The translations under genes and the position numbers were made by a program. The notes beneath the pieces are model-generated. The model had not been told where the DNA came from. It was given only the letters and a program-made list of their open reading frames with translations, and ran no database searches. A DNA stretch of 64,000 nucleotides from an uncultured bacterium (GTDB lineage: Bacteria; Cyanobacteriota; Vampirovibrionia; Gastranaerophilales; Gastranaerophilaceae): NCBI GenBank assembly GCA_902780525.1, contig CACZFL010000004.1, positions 1-64,000 on the forward strand, written 5' to 3'. Below are positions 43,516 through 52,533 of the stretch, one piece after another (within the stretch, counting starts at the first letter, position 1; each line of letters opens with the position of its first letter).

Positions 43516-44458
43516 TCTCTACCTCCGATTCCATATCTAAAACTTTGCCTGCCTTAATTCTGTATTCTACATCAAACAAGTTTTCTTTTAGTTTTACCAG
43601 CTCTTTCAAAGGAATTGATTTCAGGTCATTCTTCATTAATTTGATTTTATAATCACTGCGAATACCTGTTATGTCCATAATTTCCTGTATTGATGTTTTG
43701 GATTTGATGATTATCCATTGACGGAGCATTGTCTGAAGTGCCGATAATATTTCAAGCGGATGCTTTTTATCAAGCAGTTGCTTGAACTCTGATACAGCTT
43801 TACCTTTTTCGTTTCTCATTAAATAATCCGTTATATTGAATAAATCTTCGTTTGAGAAACAATTGTCCTCGGCAAGTTTTTTTGTAATTGTATTGTCCGG
43901 ATAAGCTGCAAGTTTTAATTTGTCCAGCTCATTGTTTAGCTGAAGATAGTTTGTGCCTATTTGTTCTGTTAAAACCGTTATTGCATCATCGTTGATTTTA
44001 ATTTTCTTCTCTTTTGCCCTGTCTTTAATCCAGGCTGAAATCTCTGCTGTTTTATAAGAGGGCAGATACTGGTATTCCAGTTTGTTGAATTTTGAAAGAA
44101 CTTTATAAAGTTTGCGTCTTGAATCTATTTTTTTGCCGTCACCGTATGAGGTTCTGACTACAAAAGCTATGTCAACACCTTCCTGATTATCATTCAATGC
44201 ACTTTCAATTTCAGCAATCTCTTTGTCTTCAAAGTTATAGTTGTTTTCAAAAAAGTAATCGGCAATATCAATTATGTATAATGATGAGCCAAACATCATT
44301 GGAGTAGAACGAAGAATATTTATTAATGTGTTAAAATCAGGTTTTTTAACTGATTTATAACTCATTGACAAAAAATCAGGGTTTAACTTTGAACGAAGTT
44401 CTCCCAGTTTTAAGTCAATATTATAATCGTCTTCCCCGTAAATAAAATATACTGCCAT
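43499..44458 (-). CDS. holA: DNA polymerase III delta subunit
   Basis: 319 aa from the ATG at 44458 (MAVYFIYGEDDYNIDLKLGELR). Family pattern: an N-terminal P-loop-like FIYGEDDY without a functional Walker A, a central lid domain and the collar helices (LFNITDYLMRNEKGKAVSEFKQLLDKKHPLEILSAL). It opens the sliding clamp with gamma/tau and delta'. No ribosome site is seen; TATAAT ends six nucleotides before the ATG, so translation is probably from a leaderless mRNA. A frame extending to 44494 would cross this promoter and is rejected. It overlaps holB. Confidence 0.88.
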   Translation of the reverse strand: MAVYFIYGEDDYNIDLKLGELRSKLNPDFLSMSYKSVKKPDFNTLINILRSTPMMFGSSLYIIDIADYFFENNYNFEDKEIAEIESALNDNQEGVDIAFVVRTSYGDGKKIDSRRKLYKVLSKFNKLEYQYLPSYKTAEISAWIKDRAKEKKIKINDDAITVLTEQIGTNYLQLNNELDKLKLAAYPDNTITKKLAEDNCFSNEDLFNITDYLMRNEKGKAVSEFKQLLDKKHPLEILSALQTMLRQWIIIKSKTSIQEIMDITGIRSDYKIKLMKNDLKSIPLKELVKLKENLFDVEYRIKAGKVLDMESEVEIALIR

Positions 44459-44464
44459 AAACTG

Positions 44465-44470
44465 ATTATA
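44465..44470 (-). promoter_or_regulatory. holA -10 element, leaderless start
   Basis: TATAAT on the minus strand preceded by GTG and followed by CAGTTT and then the holA ATG. The predicted transcript starts at the A of ATG. Confidence 0.5.
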
Positions 44471-44483
44471 CACTAAATATAAC

Positions 44484-44510
44484 AAAATGCCCAAAATAGT
44501 ATTTGGGCAT
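44484..44510 (-). terminator. Terminator of the 83-aa gene
   Basis: Stem ATGCCCAAA/TTTGGGCAT with a 6-nt loop and a TTTTG tail on the minus strand, between the 83-aa gene and holA. Confidence 0.75.
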
Positions 44511-44539
44511 AATTTGTAATAATTTTTATGATGAAATTT

Positions 44540-44791
44540 TTACACTTGTGCAAAGCTTTCCGTTGTGACATATTTTGCAGATTTGGATACTACTCCATAG
44601 CATACACTTGTAAGTCGTTTATTTAATGCAAGCATAGTTTTAAAATTTGCCGCAGATGTGTTCATTGCATACATCATATCATCGGCATTAACTTTTGAAA
44701 CTAATGCATCTTGATTGTGGTTTTCTACCTGTGTATTTGAATACTTTTCAACTAATAATTTGTCAATAAACTCTCTTGCGCCAATTGTCAT
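44540..44791 (-). CDS. Uncharacterised 83-aa protein
   Basis: No family recognised. It begins MTIGAREFIDKLLVEKYS and has a helical C-terminal half (NTSAANFKTMLALNKRLTSVCYG). No signal peptide. AAGGAG lies about 8 nt before the ATG, and a terminator follows. The upstream promoter region resembles those at 7521 and 35139 (GGCAATTTTTT box). Confidence 0.65.
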   Translation of the reverse strand: MTIGAREFIDKLLVEKYSNTQVENHNQDALVSKVNADDMMYAMNTSAANFKTMLALNKRLTSVCYGVVSKSAKYVTTESFAQV

Positions 44792-45199
44792 AATAAATAC
44801 TCCTTATAATAATCTTGTGTTCTGTTTTAAATAATGTGTTTATAACAATACGAAAAGCACTATTACGTTTTGTGATAAACTCTCTTATTTGTCTCTTGTA
44901 TATATTAAGTATATAAATGTTAAAAAATTGCCTATTCAATATAATTAATTTTACAAAACTTTATAATTTGGCTTAATACTTGATAATAATGCGAAATATA
45001 AAAAAGGCTTTTTGCCATATACTGCAAAAAACCTTAATCTTTCTCTTCATAATGTGACTCACCTTATATACTTATTATATCATTTTTAAGAAAACTTGTC
45101 AACCTTTAGAACTAATCCTAAAGTATTAGTTTTGATTTTTTATTTACTTTATCAGCTTTTAACGATAAAATATTAGAGTATTTTATAAGGAGTGTTAAT
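44792..45199. other. Intergenic region with hairpins, no gene seen
   Basis: The region contains a GGCAATTTTTT/TATATA promoter-like stretch for the 83-aa gene (44900-44942). An imperfect hairpin AAGGCTTTTTGC/GCAAAAAACCTT occurs at 45004-45035, and AACTAAT/ATTAGTT followed by a T-rich tract at 45110-45140. The strand of the last two is unclear. The AAGGAG ribosome site of the parvulin gene ends the region. Confidence 0.5.
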
Positions 45200-45478
45200 A
45201 TGAAAATCAGAGCAAGCCATATTCTCGTTGAAACTAAAGAACAAGCTGAAAATTTATTAATTGATATTAATAATGGTGTAGCATTTGAAGATTTGGCAAA
45301 ACAGTATTCTAAATGCCCATCCGGTCGTGACGGCGGTGATTTACGCTGGTTTGGAAAAGGTATGATGGTTAAGCCTTTTGAAGATGCTGCATTCTCTCTT
45401 AAAAAAGGAGAAGTATCTCAACCTGTTGAAACGCAGTTTGGCTGGCATTTGATAAAATTGACGGATGTTGATGAATAA
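45200..45478 (+). CDS. Parvulin-type peptidyl-prolyl isomerase
   Basis: 92 aa, a free-standing PpiC/rotamase domain without signal peptide. Signatures: RASHILVETKEQAENLL, FEDLAKQYSKCPSGRDGGDLRWFGKGMMVKPFEDAAFSL, and FGWHLIKL at the end. It speeds proline isomerisation in cytosolic proteins. Its final codons overlap the start of the next gene (ATG inside GATGTTGATGAATAA), so the two are translationally coupled. Confidence 0.93.
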   Translation: MKIRASHILVETKEQAENLLIDINNGVAFEDLAKQYSKCPSGRDGGDLRWFGKGMMVKPFEDAAFSLKKGEVSQPVETQFGWHLIKLTDVDE

Positions 45479-46952
45479 TCTTCTGGAACAACTTGGAATT
45501 GATTATTTACTTGTTAACTCTACAAACAAATATTTGTCAGAGTATTCTAATTTGTCTGAAAATGCTCGTTATTCTTTAACGGGTTTTTCTGGCTCAACCG
45601 GTGATGCTTTAATCACCCCTGATAATATATATCTTTTTGTTGACGGCAGATATCATATACAGGCTGATTTAGAAGCGTATGACAATGTCACCGTTATCAA
45701 ACTTCAGGCAGGACAATACCAGGATGATGAGATAAAAAAGCTTGTTGATAAAAATAAGATACTAGGTATCGTGTCCCAAAAAGTATCTCAGATGAGGCTT
45801 GAAAAATTTGACGGATTTAAGATTAAACTTTTGGACAAGGACCCGATTAATAATTATTCATGTCCTCATAATACATTATATGAAAAAGCATTTGAATCCG
45901 TTTCATATATCTCGGAACCTCAGTTTGTTACTAATCTAGAAGAAGTATCTTATCTTACTGGTTTAAGAGATTTTTCGATTGATTACTCGTCTAAAATTTG
46001 GTCAAAATTATTTATTTCACCTGATAAACAAATATTGTTTAATAATGATGATGAATGTGACAAATTTCTGTCAGAGTATGAATCTGAGCTTGTAGTCGAT
46101 AAATCTTCTATAAATGCTCATGATTACGCACTTATTAAGCATCCTATTCACAAACCTTCAAGAATCAAATTGATGAAATCAGTTAAAACTGATAGTGAAT
46201 TAGAAGCATACAAATATGCTTTTGAGCGTACTGATAAAGCTCTTATGTCAATCAGAGAGTATATTGAACAAAATGATAATATATCTGAATATGATATATC
46301 TGAAAAATTAAAACAAGAATATATAAGATTCGGGGCAAAAAATCTCAGTTTTAAATCTATTGTAGCGATAAATCAAAACTCTGCCCAAGCTCATTATTCA
46401 AAGAGCTCTAAGGAAGTTTTTCTCAAAGAAGGTGATTTGGTATTAATAGACAGCGGAGCTTATTATGAGAGCGGTTTGGCAACTGATATTACAAGGGTGT
46501 TTGTTAAAGGAAAACCCTCTGAACTTCAGAAGAGAGTTTATACTCTTGTACTAAAAGCTTTTTTAAATTGTTTCGGCTCTTATAATAATGCCGATGTAAC
46601 AGGATTTGAGATAGATTCTTACGCTCACAATATATTAGATAACAAAATTGAAGGTTTTAAATTTAATCACGGGCTTGGACACGGAATTGGCATTAATGTT
46701 CATGAAGCTCCGCCAAATCTTTCCCAGAATGAAATTGCAAAATCTGAAATTGTTGACGGAATGTGTTTCACAATTGAACCCGGACTTTATAATCCTGAAT
46801 ATTTCGGAGTAAGGTTAGAAAATTCCTGCTACAGAAAAGGCGGCAAAATTCATTCATTTGTAAATATGGGTTATGAAGGTAAATTAATTGATTTTTCTAT
46901 ACTTACGCCTCAGGAGTTAGTTTTTCTGAATTCATTTAATATTTTATATTAA
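45465..46952 (+). CDS. Xaa-Pro aminopeptidase family, M24B
   Basis: 495 aa. N-terminal creatinase-like domain (about 1-215; NARYSLTGFSGSTGDALIT) and a C-terminal pita-bread metallopeptidase. Dinuclear metal ligands are visible: DSGAYYESGLATDITR (two Asp), HGLGHGIGINVHE (His), FTIEPGLY (Glu) and GVRLENSCY (Glu). It removes N-terminal residues before proline. The start may be this ATG or the one at 45471 (MNNLLEQL); both overlap the parvulin stop. Pairing with a prolyl isomerase makes sense for peptide turnover. Confidence 0.92.
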   Translation: MLMNNLLEQLGIDYLLVNSTNKYLSEYSNLSENARYSLTGFSGSTGDALITPDNIYLFVDGRYHIQADLEAYDNVTVIKLQAGQYQDDEIKKLVDKNKILGIVSQKVSQMRLEKFDGFKIKLLDKDPINNYSCPHNTLYEKAFESVSYISEPQFVTNLEEVSYLTGLRDFSIDYSSKIWSKLFISPDKQILFNNDDECDKFLSEYESELVVDKSSINAHDYALIKHPIHKPSRIKLMKSVKTDSELEAYKYAFERTDKALMSIREYIEQNDNISEYDISEKLKQEYIRFGAKNLSFKSIVAINQNSAQAHYSKSSKEVFLKEGDLVLIDSGAYYESGLATDITRVFVKGKPSELQKRVYTLVLKAFLNCFGSYNNADVTGFEIDSYAHNILDNKIEGFKFNHGLGHGIGINVHEAPPNLSQNEIAKSEIVDGMCFTIEPGLYNPEYFGVRLENSCYRKGGKIHSFVNMGYEGKLIDFSILTPQELVFLNSFNILY

Positions 46953-47037
46953 CATTTGTAACAAATATTTAATTAATTGAAATTGCTTGAATTTTTTATA
47001 CTTTATATATATGTAAGATATAAAACGAGAGCATAAG

Positions 47038-47979
47038 ATGGGTTTATTTATTAAGAATCATTCAAACTATAACGATTTGCCTGTTAAACAGTCTAATACT
47101 GCACAGTTTCAAACTGCACAGGTAAATAATATTGACTATGCTTCTTTTAGTATGTCTGCCGTTAATAGTGTATTTGGTCTATTGACGAACATGTGTGACG
47201 GCAAAGGAGGTATTGATAATCAGACTACAAAAGGTGGCAAAATTGATTCTGAAACCCAGAAAAAAATTGATGCAAAGGAATACGAGTTAAAAAATTTATA
47301 TTCTACAATTGATGTAAAAAATGAAAAAGATTTGTATAAAAAGGTAAAAAAACAATCTGATATGGTTATAAATTTAAGTAACGAAGTGAATTCATTAAGC
47401 GCTTCGCTACAAATTATTAATCAAAATTTATCAAGTTTAAACACTCAATATAGTAATGTCACAACACAAATTAATGACCTGAAAAAATCCGAATCTGCAA
47501 ATGCAAATGATACAAATTATATTAACCAATTGAATCTTTTAAATAATAAATTGCGTGAGCTTGAATCAAAAATTCAAGCCGCAAATAATGAACTCAGTAC
47601 AAAAAGAGCTCAACTTGAAAAAAAACAAAATGAATTAAATATAAAACAAACAGAGTTTGCAAAATTAGCTGGTGTAGCAGCACAAGCAGAAAATTTAGAA
47701 AATGAAATTCTTCAATTAAAAGGTAAAAGCCTTACACATGATGTAAATTATAATGTTGAGCAGGAAACAAAAGATTTAAGCCGATTTAATACCGCATTAA
47801 AATCTTTTCCTAAAACCGGTGCAACACAAGATGATGCTGATAATTTAATAAATGCATTTAACAATAGTGGCTCTGAGAATAAGGAAACTGTAGTTACTCA
47901 AAAAAATGCAATCCTTGCGATGAAATTTATAAAACAAGCGAATCCAGAATTAGATTGGAGCAAACTCAACATTGCATAA
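47038..47979 (+). CDS. Uncharacterised 313-aa coiled-coil protein
   Basis: No family recognised. Polar N-terminus, then a long heptad-rich coiled coil (about 70-235, INQLNLLNNKLRELESKIQAANNELSTKRAQLEKKQNELNIKQ), then a small helical end. No signal peptide. Upstream (46940-47030) lie TTGTAACAA and ACTTTATATATATGTAAG, the latter also present at the 35139 promoter region. GAGAG is the nearest ribosome-site match. It might be a flagellar-associated or secreted protein; not shown. Confidence 0.6.
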   Translation: MGLFIKNHSNYNDLPVKQSNTAQFQTAQVNNIDYASFSMSAVNSVFGLLTNMCDGKGGIDNQTTKGGKIDSETQKKIDAKEYELKNLYSTIDVKNEKDLYKKVKKQSDMVINLSNEVNSLSASLQIINQNLSSLNTQYSNVTTQINDLKKSESANANDTNYINQLNLLNNKLRELESKIQAANNELSTKRAQLEKKQNELNIKQTEFAKLAGVAAQAENLENEILQLKGKSLTHDVNYNVEQETKDLSRFNTALKSFPKTGATQDDADNLINAFNNSGSENKETVVTQKNAILAMKFIKQANPELDWSKLNIA

Positions 47980-48028
47980 TTAATATTTAACTTATAATCT
48001 ATGATTTCTTTAGTTTTTTGTATAAAGA

Positions 48029-48060
48029 AACGGCGTGTATTATATACGCGCCGTTAAAAT
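48029..48060. terminator. Bidirectional terminator between the 47038 gene and HU
   Basis: AACGGCGTGTAT pairs with ATACGCGCCGTT (one mismatch), with T-rich flanks on both sides, between convergent genes. Confidence 0.8.
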
Positions 48061-48085
48061 TTTTTGTATAAATCAAAGCAATGAA

Positions 48086-48358
48086 CTATTTTACAAGTTC
48101 TTTGAATGATTTACCAGCTGACCAAGCAGGAACTGTCTTAGCAGCAATTTTAAGTTCTTTACCAGTTTGTGGGTTTCTGCCGATTCTAGCAGCTCTCTTA
48201 CGAGCTTCCCAAGTACCAAAGCCAACTAATGTAACTTTTTTGCCTTTAGCAACTGTTTTTTGAATGATGTCTAATGTAGCTGATAATACATCAGATGAAA
48301 TTTTTTGAGAAAGTTTTGTTTTCTTTGAAATTTCTTTTACTAATTCTTCTTTGTTCAT
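48086..48358 (-). CDS. hup: HU-family DNA-binding protein
   Basis: 90 aa. MNKEELVKEISKKTKLSQKISSDVL forms the dimer helices, VTLVGFGTWEARKR the core, and RIGRNPQTGKELKI the DNA-grasping arm with its proline tip. It compacts and bends DNA. The ATG at 48358 has GGAGA 7 nt upstream; an extended frame to 48448 is not supported. Confidence 0.96.
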   Translation of the reverse strand: MNKEELVKEISKKTKLSQKISSDVLSATLDIIQKTVAKGKKVTLVGFGTWEARKRAARIGRNPQTGKELKIAAKTVPAWSAGKSFKELVK

Positions 48359-48621
48359 GATAAATCTCCTATACACTTTTCTACTACTTGGAGTAAAATA
48401 CTTGATTTGTGGTAATCGGAATAGCTCAAAGCCCTTCTCTTTCCCCATATTTACAAGTTTTCATACCCTCTTGCTATACATTATACACATATTAATTATA
48501 ATTGCAAGCATTTTTTGAAATGTTTACAATACTTAAGATTCTTAAATTTCAGGCATTTAACCAAGCTTAATGTTGCAATAATCGTTTTTTATTGTAATAT
48601 AATTTATATAACAGTTAATAA

Positions 48622-48704
48622 GGGTGTTTGGCGCAGTTGACTCTGCCGACGAGAATGTGACTAAATGTCACGTTCGAGGAGAGGTAGCATCGTAGATGCG
48701 CTAC
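48622..48704 (+). pseudogene. Partial tRNA-Val copy with 44-nt D-loop insert
   Basis: GGGTGTTTGGCGCAGTTG matches the 5' end of the intact tRNA-Val about 103 bp downstream (one mismatch). It is interrupted at the D-loop by a 44-nt element (48640-48683: ACTCTGCCGACGA ... GAGGAGAG), then resumes as GTAGC, followed by a hairpin closing with GCTAC. The element is the twin of the one at 5418-5461. GAATGTGAC/GTCACGTTC pairs here where the other copy pairs AGAGGTGAC/GTCACGTCT. Confidence 0.75.
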
Positions 48705-48724
48705 AATGTTTGAAAATTAAATAA

Positions 48725-48800
48725 GGGCGTTTGGCGCAGTTGGTAGCGCATCTGAACGACATTCAGAGGGTCACAGGTTCAAGTCCTGTAACGCCCACCA
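48725..48800 (+). tRNA. tRNA-Val (anticodon GAC)
   Basis: Acceptor GGGCGTT/AACGCCC, anticodon stem TCTGA/TCAGA with loop ACGACAT (anticodon GAC), T-arm CAGGTTCAAGTCCTG, and an encoded CCA end, unlike the other tRNAs of the window. Confidence 0.95.
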
Positions 48801-48804
48801 TTTT

Positions 48805-48830
48805 AAAGAGGTTTAGACCTCTTTTTTATT
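48805..48830 (+). terminator. Terminator of tRNA-Val
   Basis: Stem AAAGAGGT/ACCTCTTT with a 4-nt loop and a T tract. Confidence 0.85.
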
Positions 48831-48866
48831 TTGTCAAATTATTTTTTTAGCTGTTTTAGTTTTGAT

Positions 48867-49580
48867 ATGATAACTTTTAACCCGGCGTATAACAATATTA
48901 ACTTCAAGCACTTCAGACAAGAAATTCTTGATAAATCAGGGCGTGTTATAAATCGTGGTGATACATGTTTATTCAGAAATGATTTAGATTTTGATTATTT
49001 AGTTAATTTTTTAGAGTATAAATATCGTGATACTGATAATGTAAATATAATTGCTCACGCTTGTTCTGATGGTGAAGAGATATTTTCTTTCATTTCAAAG
49101 ATGATTGACTCATTAGGATATAAAAACTCTAAAAAATACTTACCTGTTGATGCCAGAGATGTTAACAAATCATTTATTGAAATTGCTAAAAAAGGACAAT
49201 ATTATTTAAAATCTTATGAAACAGGTGCCATTGATTTTTATCTAGGTGAAAATTTTACTCAATATTTCAAATTATTAAATCCGAATTTAATTAATGTATC
49301 AAAAATATTAAAGGAGTGTGTTAATTTTTCTCAATCAGATATATTGGATGACGTAAAGAATATTGATTTTAATAATACTGTATTATTTGCAAGAAATTTC
49401 TGGCATTATCTTGATGATGAGGATATTGATAAACTATCAATGATTTTGTCGCACAGGATGAGTAATTCATCTACGCTTGTTATTGGTGATTTTGATAAAC
49501 AATACAATATTGACAGAATATTGAGAAAATATGGATTTTATGAAACTAAGGTGTCTAATGTGTTTGAAATAAACAAATAA
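48867..49580 (+). CDS. CheR-like SAM-dependent methyltransferase
   Basis: 237 aa. The SAM domain is recognisable: AHACSDGEEIFSFISKM (motif I, cf. CxTGEE), PVDARDVNKSFIEIAKKGQY (motif II), VLFARNFWHYLDDEDIDKLSMIL (cf. CRNxxxYF) and TLVIGDFD near the end. CheR methylates glutamates of chemoreceptors; this copy lacks the usual N-terminal helical domain and several motifs are diverged, so it may act on another protein. ATG 48867 is chosen; a TTG at 48831 in frame falls close to the tRNA terminator. No receptor genes are in the window. Confidence 0.65.
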   Translation: MITFNPAYNNINFKHFRQEILDKSGRVINRGDTCLFRNDLDFDYLVNFLEYKYRDTDNVNIIAHACSDGEEIFSFISKMIDSLGYKNSKKYLPVDARDVNKSFIEIAKKGQYYLKSYETGAIDFYLGENFTQYFKLLNPNLINVSKILKECVNFSQSDILDDVKNIDFNNTVLFARNFWHYLDDEDIDKLSMILSHRMSNSSTLVIGDFDKQYNIDRILRKYGFYETKVSNVFEINK

Positions 49581-49613
49581 AAACTCTCTTTTATAAAAGA
49601 GAGTTTTTATTTT
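49580..49613. terminator. Bidirectional terminator between the CheR-like gene and leuS
   Basis: Stem AAAACTCTCTTT/AAAGAGAGTTTT with short loop and A/T flanks, between convergent genes. Confidence 0.85.
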
Positions 49614-49631
49614 ATATAGTATGCTGAAAAT

Positions 49632-52115
49632 TTATTTTACAACTATATTAACTAACTTTTTCGGAACAACAATAGTCTTAATAATAGTCATTCCTGCCGT
49701 CAGTTCTTTTATTTTGTCCGTAGAAAGTGCGATTTGTTTAAGTTCATCGTCGCTTACGCCTTCATCGACTTCTACTTTATCTTTTACTTTACCGTTAATC
49801 TGGACAACGAGAGTGATTTTACTTGCTTTTGCCAGATTTTCATCCCACTCGCACCATTTTTCATCATGAATGGAGTTTGCGTGTCCGAGCTCTTTCCAGA
49901 TTTCTTCCGACATGTGAACTGTAACCGGTGACATTAGTTTTACAAGTGACTCAACTGCAAAGCTGAATACATTTTTATCTTCTCCGTTCAGTTCACGTTT
50001 TTTGCCACGCCATTCATATATAGCATTTGTAAGTTCTCTGTATTTTGAGATAACGGTATTAAACTGAAAATCGTTTGATATATCGTTAGTAATACCTTTC
50101 ATAGCTATATTAACAATTCTTACAAGGTCATCATTTTCTCTTGCAAGCGGGAAGTTCAGGCTGTAATCTTTTAGGATATCACTCCTGTTTACACCTTCCG
50201 AAACAAGTCTCCATACACGGTTGAGGAATTTGTAACAACCTTCAACACCTGCATCAGACCAGTCAAAGTCGCGTGCCGGTGGAGAGTCTGAAAGAATGAA
50301 TAATCTTGCTGTATCAGCTCCGAAGTTTTCAAATATTTCATCAGGATCTACTGTATTACCCTTTGATTTTGACATTTTTGAGCCATCTTTCAGCACCATG
50401 CCTTGTGTTAACAGGTTTTTAAATGGTTCATCAAAATCAAGAAGTCCGCAGTCTCGGAGAGCCTTAGTAAAGAATCTTGAGTATAACAAGTGTAAAATTG
50501 CGTGTTCAATGCCGCCTACGTATTGGTCAACAGGAAGCCATTTATTAACAAGGTCTTTGTCAAAACATTTTTTACTGTTTCTTGCATCTGAGTATCTCAG
50601 GTAGTACCAGCTTGAACAAACGAAGGTGTCCATTGTGTCCATCTCTCTTGTTGCGTGACCGCCACAAATCGGACAAGTTGTATCTTTAAATGTTTTGGAG
50701 GTTGTAATAGGAGATTTCCCGACAACAGAAAAATCTACATCAGTCGGCAACATTACCGGAAGATTTTCTTCTTTTTCAGGAACGATACCGCATTTGTCAC
50801 AATAAACAACAGGGATAGGTGCTCCCCAGTATCTTTGACGTGAGATTAACCAATCACGAAGTCTGTATTGTGTTTTAAACTCCCCAAATCCACCGTCAAC
50901 AGCTTTTTGGGTAATAGCTTTTTTTGCTTCCGTATTTTTCATTCCGTTAAACTCATTCGAGTTAATCAAAATGCCTTCTTCTGTGTATGCTCCGTCTTTG
51001 CAGTCCGAAGGATTTTTCGGGTCTTGTATAACAACCTTCATCGGCAGATTATATTTTTTTGCGAAATCAAAGTCACGTGTGTCGTGAGTAGGAACTGCCA
51101 TTACAGCTCCTGTTCCGTACTCTACTAGTGCGTAATCAGCTGTCCACAGTGGGAATTCTTCTCCGGTAAATGGATTTATACAATGAGTACCCAAAGGAAC
51201 ACCTGTTTTTACTCTTTCTGTGGACAGTCTTTCAATCTCTGTCATTTTACGGGCATTTGCTCTGTATTCTTCAACCGCCTGTTTGTTTTCAGGTGTAGTA
51301 AGCTTTTCAATATCTTTGTATTCGGGAGCCACTACAAGATACGTTATACCGTGAACTGTGTCTGGTCTTGTTGTATAAACAGGAACTTCCATTCCTTCAA
51401 TCTCTTTAACTTTAAATCTGAAAATAGCACCGTGAGATTTTCCAATCCAGTTTGCCTGCATTGTTTTAACGTTATCTCCCCAGCCAGGAAGTTTATCTAA
51501 ATCTTCAAGCAGCTGGTCCGCGTATTCAGTAATTTTAAAGAACCATTGTGATAGGAATTTTTTTCCGACAACTGAATCACATCTCCAGCACTTGCCGTCA
51601 ATTACCTGTTCGTTTGCAAGAACTGTACCACACTTGTCACACCAATTAACCGCAGCTTCTTTCTTATAAGCAAGTCCTTTTTTGTAAAGTTGAAGGAATA
51701 ACCACTGTGTCCATTTGTAATATTCCGGTTTGCATGTAGTTACTTCTCTCTGCCAGTCATAAGAAAGTCCAAGCATTTTAAGCTGCTTTGTCATATATGC
51801 AATATTTTCATCTGTCCACTTCGCAGGGTCTGCACCGTGCTGCATTGCGGCATTTTCTGCAGGTAATCCAAAGCTGTCCCAGCCAATTGGATGAAGAACA
51901 TTAAATCCCTGCATTTTTTTGAATCTTGCTATTACGTCTGTAATAGTGTAGTTTCTAACATGTCCCATATGCAGCTTCCCTGACGGATATGGGAACATTG
52001 ATAATGCATAGTATTTCGGTTTATCACTTTCGTCAGGCGTATGGAAAGTGTTATTATCTTCCCAGACTTTTTGCCATCTTTTTTCTATTTCTTGCGGATA
52101 GTATGCTTCTTTCAT
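49632..52115 (-). CDS. leuS: Leucyl-tRNA synthetase
   Basis: 827 aa, class I synthetase. HMGH signature in PYPSGKLHMGHVRNYT (about 50), CP1 editing domain (TTRPDTVHGITYLVVAPE, about 255), zinc-ribbon cysteines in CDKCGTV...CWRCDS and CPICGGHATREMDTMDTF, and KMSKSKGN (about 580). It charges tRNA-Leu with leucine and edits mischarged product. Length is normal. GAGAGGAG precedes the start. It lies 60 nt downstream of the small membrane protein gene and may form the end of the flagellar transcript. Confidence 0.97.
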   Translation of the reverse strand: MKEAYYPQEIEKRWQKVWEDNNTFHTPDESDKPKYYALSMFPYPSGKLHMGHVRNYTITDVIARFKKMQGFNVLHPIGWDSFGLPAENAAMQHGADPAKWTDENIAYMTKQLKMLGLSYDWQREVTTCKPEYYKWTQWLFLQLYKKGLAYKKEAAVNWCDKCGTVLANEQVIDGKCWRCDSVVGKKFLSQWFFKITEYADQLLEDLDKLPGWGDNVKTMQANWIGKSHGAIFRFKVKEIEGMEVPVYTTRPDTVHGITYLVVAPEYKDIEKLTTPENKQAVEEYRANARKMTEIERLSTERVKTGVPLGTHCINPFTGEEFPLWTADYALVEYGTGAVMAVPTHDTRDFDFAKKYNLPMKVVIQDPKNPSDCKDGAYTEEGILINSNEFNGMKNTEAKKAITQKAVDGGFGEFKTQYRLRDWLISRQRYWGAPIPVVYCDKCGIVPEKEENLPVMLPTDVDFSVVGKSPITTSKTFKDTTCPICGGHATREMDTMDTFVCSSWYYLRYSDARNSKKCFDKDLVNKWLPVDQYVGGIEHAILHLLYSRFFTKALRDCGLLDFDEPFKNLLTQGMVLKDGSKMSKSKGNTVDPDEIFENFGADTARLFILSDSPPARDFDWSDAGVEGCYKFLNRVWRLVSEGVNRSDILKDYSLNFPLARENDDLVRIVNIAMKGITNDISNDFQFNTVISKYRELTNAIYEWRGKKRELNGEDKNVFSFAVESLVKLMSPVTVHMSEEIWKELGHANSIHDEKWCEWDENLAKASKITLVVQINGKVKDKVEVDEGVSDDELKQIALSTDKIKELTAGMTIIKTIVVPKKLVNIVVK

Positions 52116-52177
52116 TTATTCTCCTCTCGGGGTATATCCCTTATTGTTAAGATTAATCATAACATAAAGACAATCAG

Positions 52178-52519
52178 CTATTCATCAACATCATCTTTTT
52201 TGTCCGGAATGTCCGGTTCTTCTGCCTGTCTTGATAATTTCTCATTAAGTTCTTCCAGTGTAATAGATTTATCCATTTTCTTTAATGCATTCAAAACTGC
52301 AATTTTGTAATCCGCATCAGCTTTGTTTTTGGGATGATCAACAATATCGCCGATACGTTGCCCTATGTAACCCATTATTATAACAGCCGGCACTAAAATG
52401 CTTGCTGTTGCCCATATCATGTGCATATCAACAGTCCCGATTCTGACCATACAAAATGTACCAAGCACTATGATTGTTATTGATATATACATTTTTTTTA
52501 TGATATCTGAATAAATCAT
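52178..52519 (-). CDS. Small membrane protein, 113 aa
   Basis: No family recognised. Two hydrophobic segments (about 12-27 and 34-53) precede a charged cytoplasmic tail (HPKNKADADYKIAVLNALKKMDKSITLEELNEKL). AAAGGA precedes the start. It lies 14 nt after the PilZ gene and before leuS, within the flagellar-strand cluster; a role in motility is possible but not shown. Confidence 0.65.
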   Translation of the reverse strand: MIYSDIIKKMYISITIIVLGTFCMVRIGTVDMHMIWATASILVPAVIIMGYIGQRIGDIVDHPKNKADADYKIAVLNALKKMDKSITLEELNEKLSRQAEEPDIPDKKDDVDE

Positions 52520-52533
52520 ATTTGTATTTTCCT

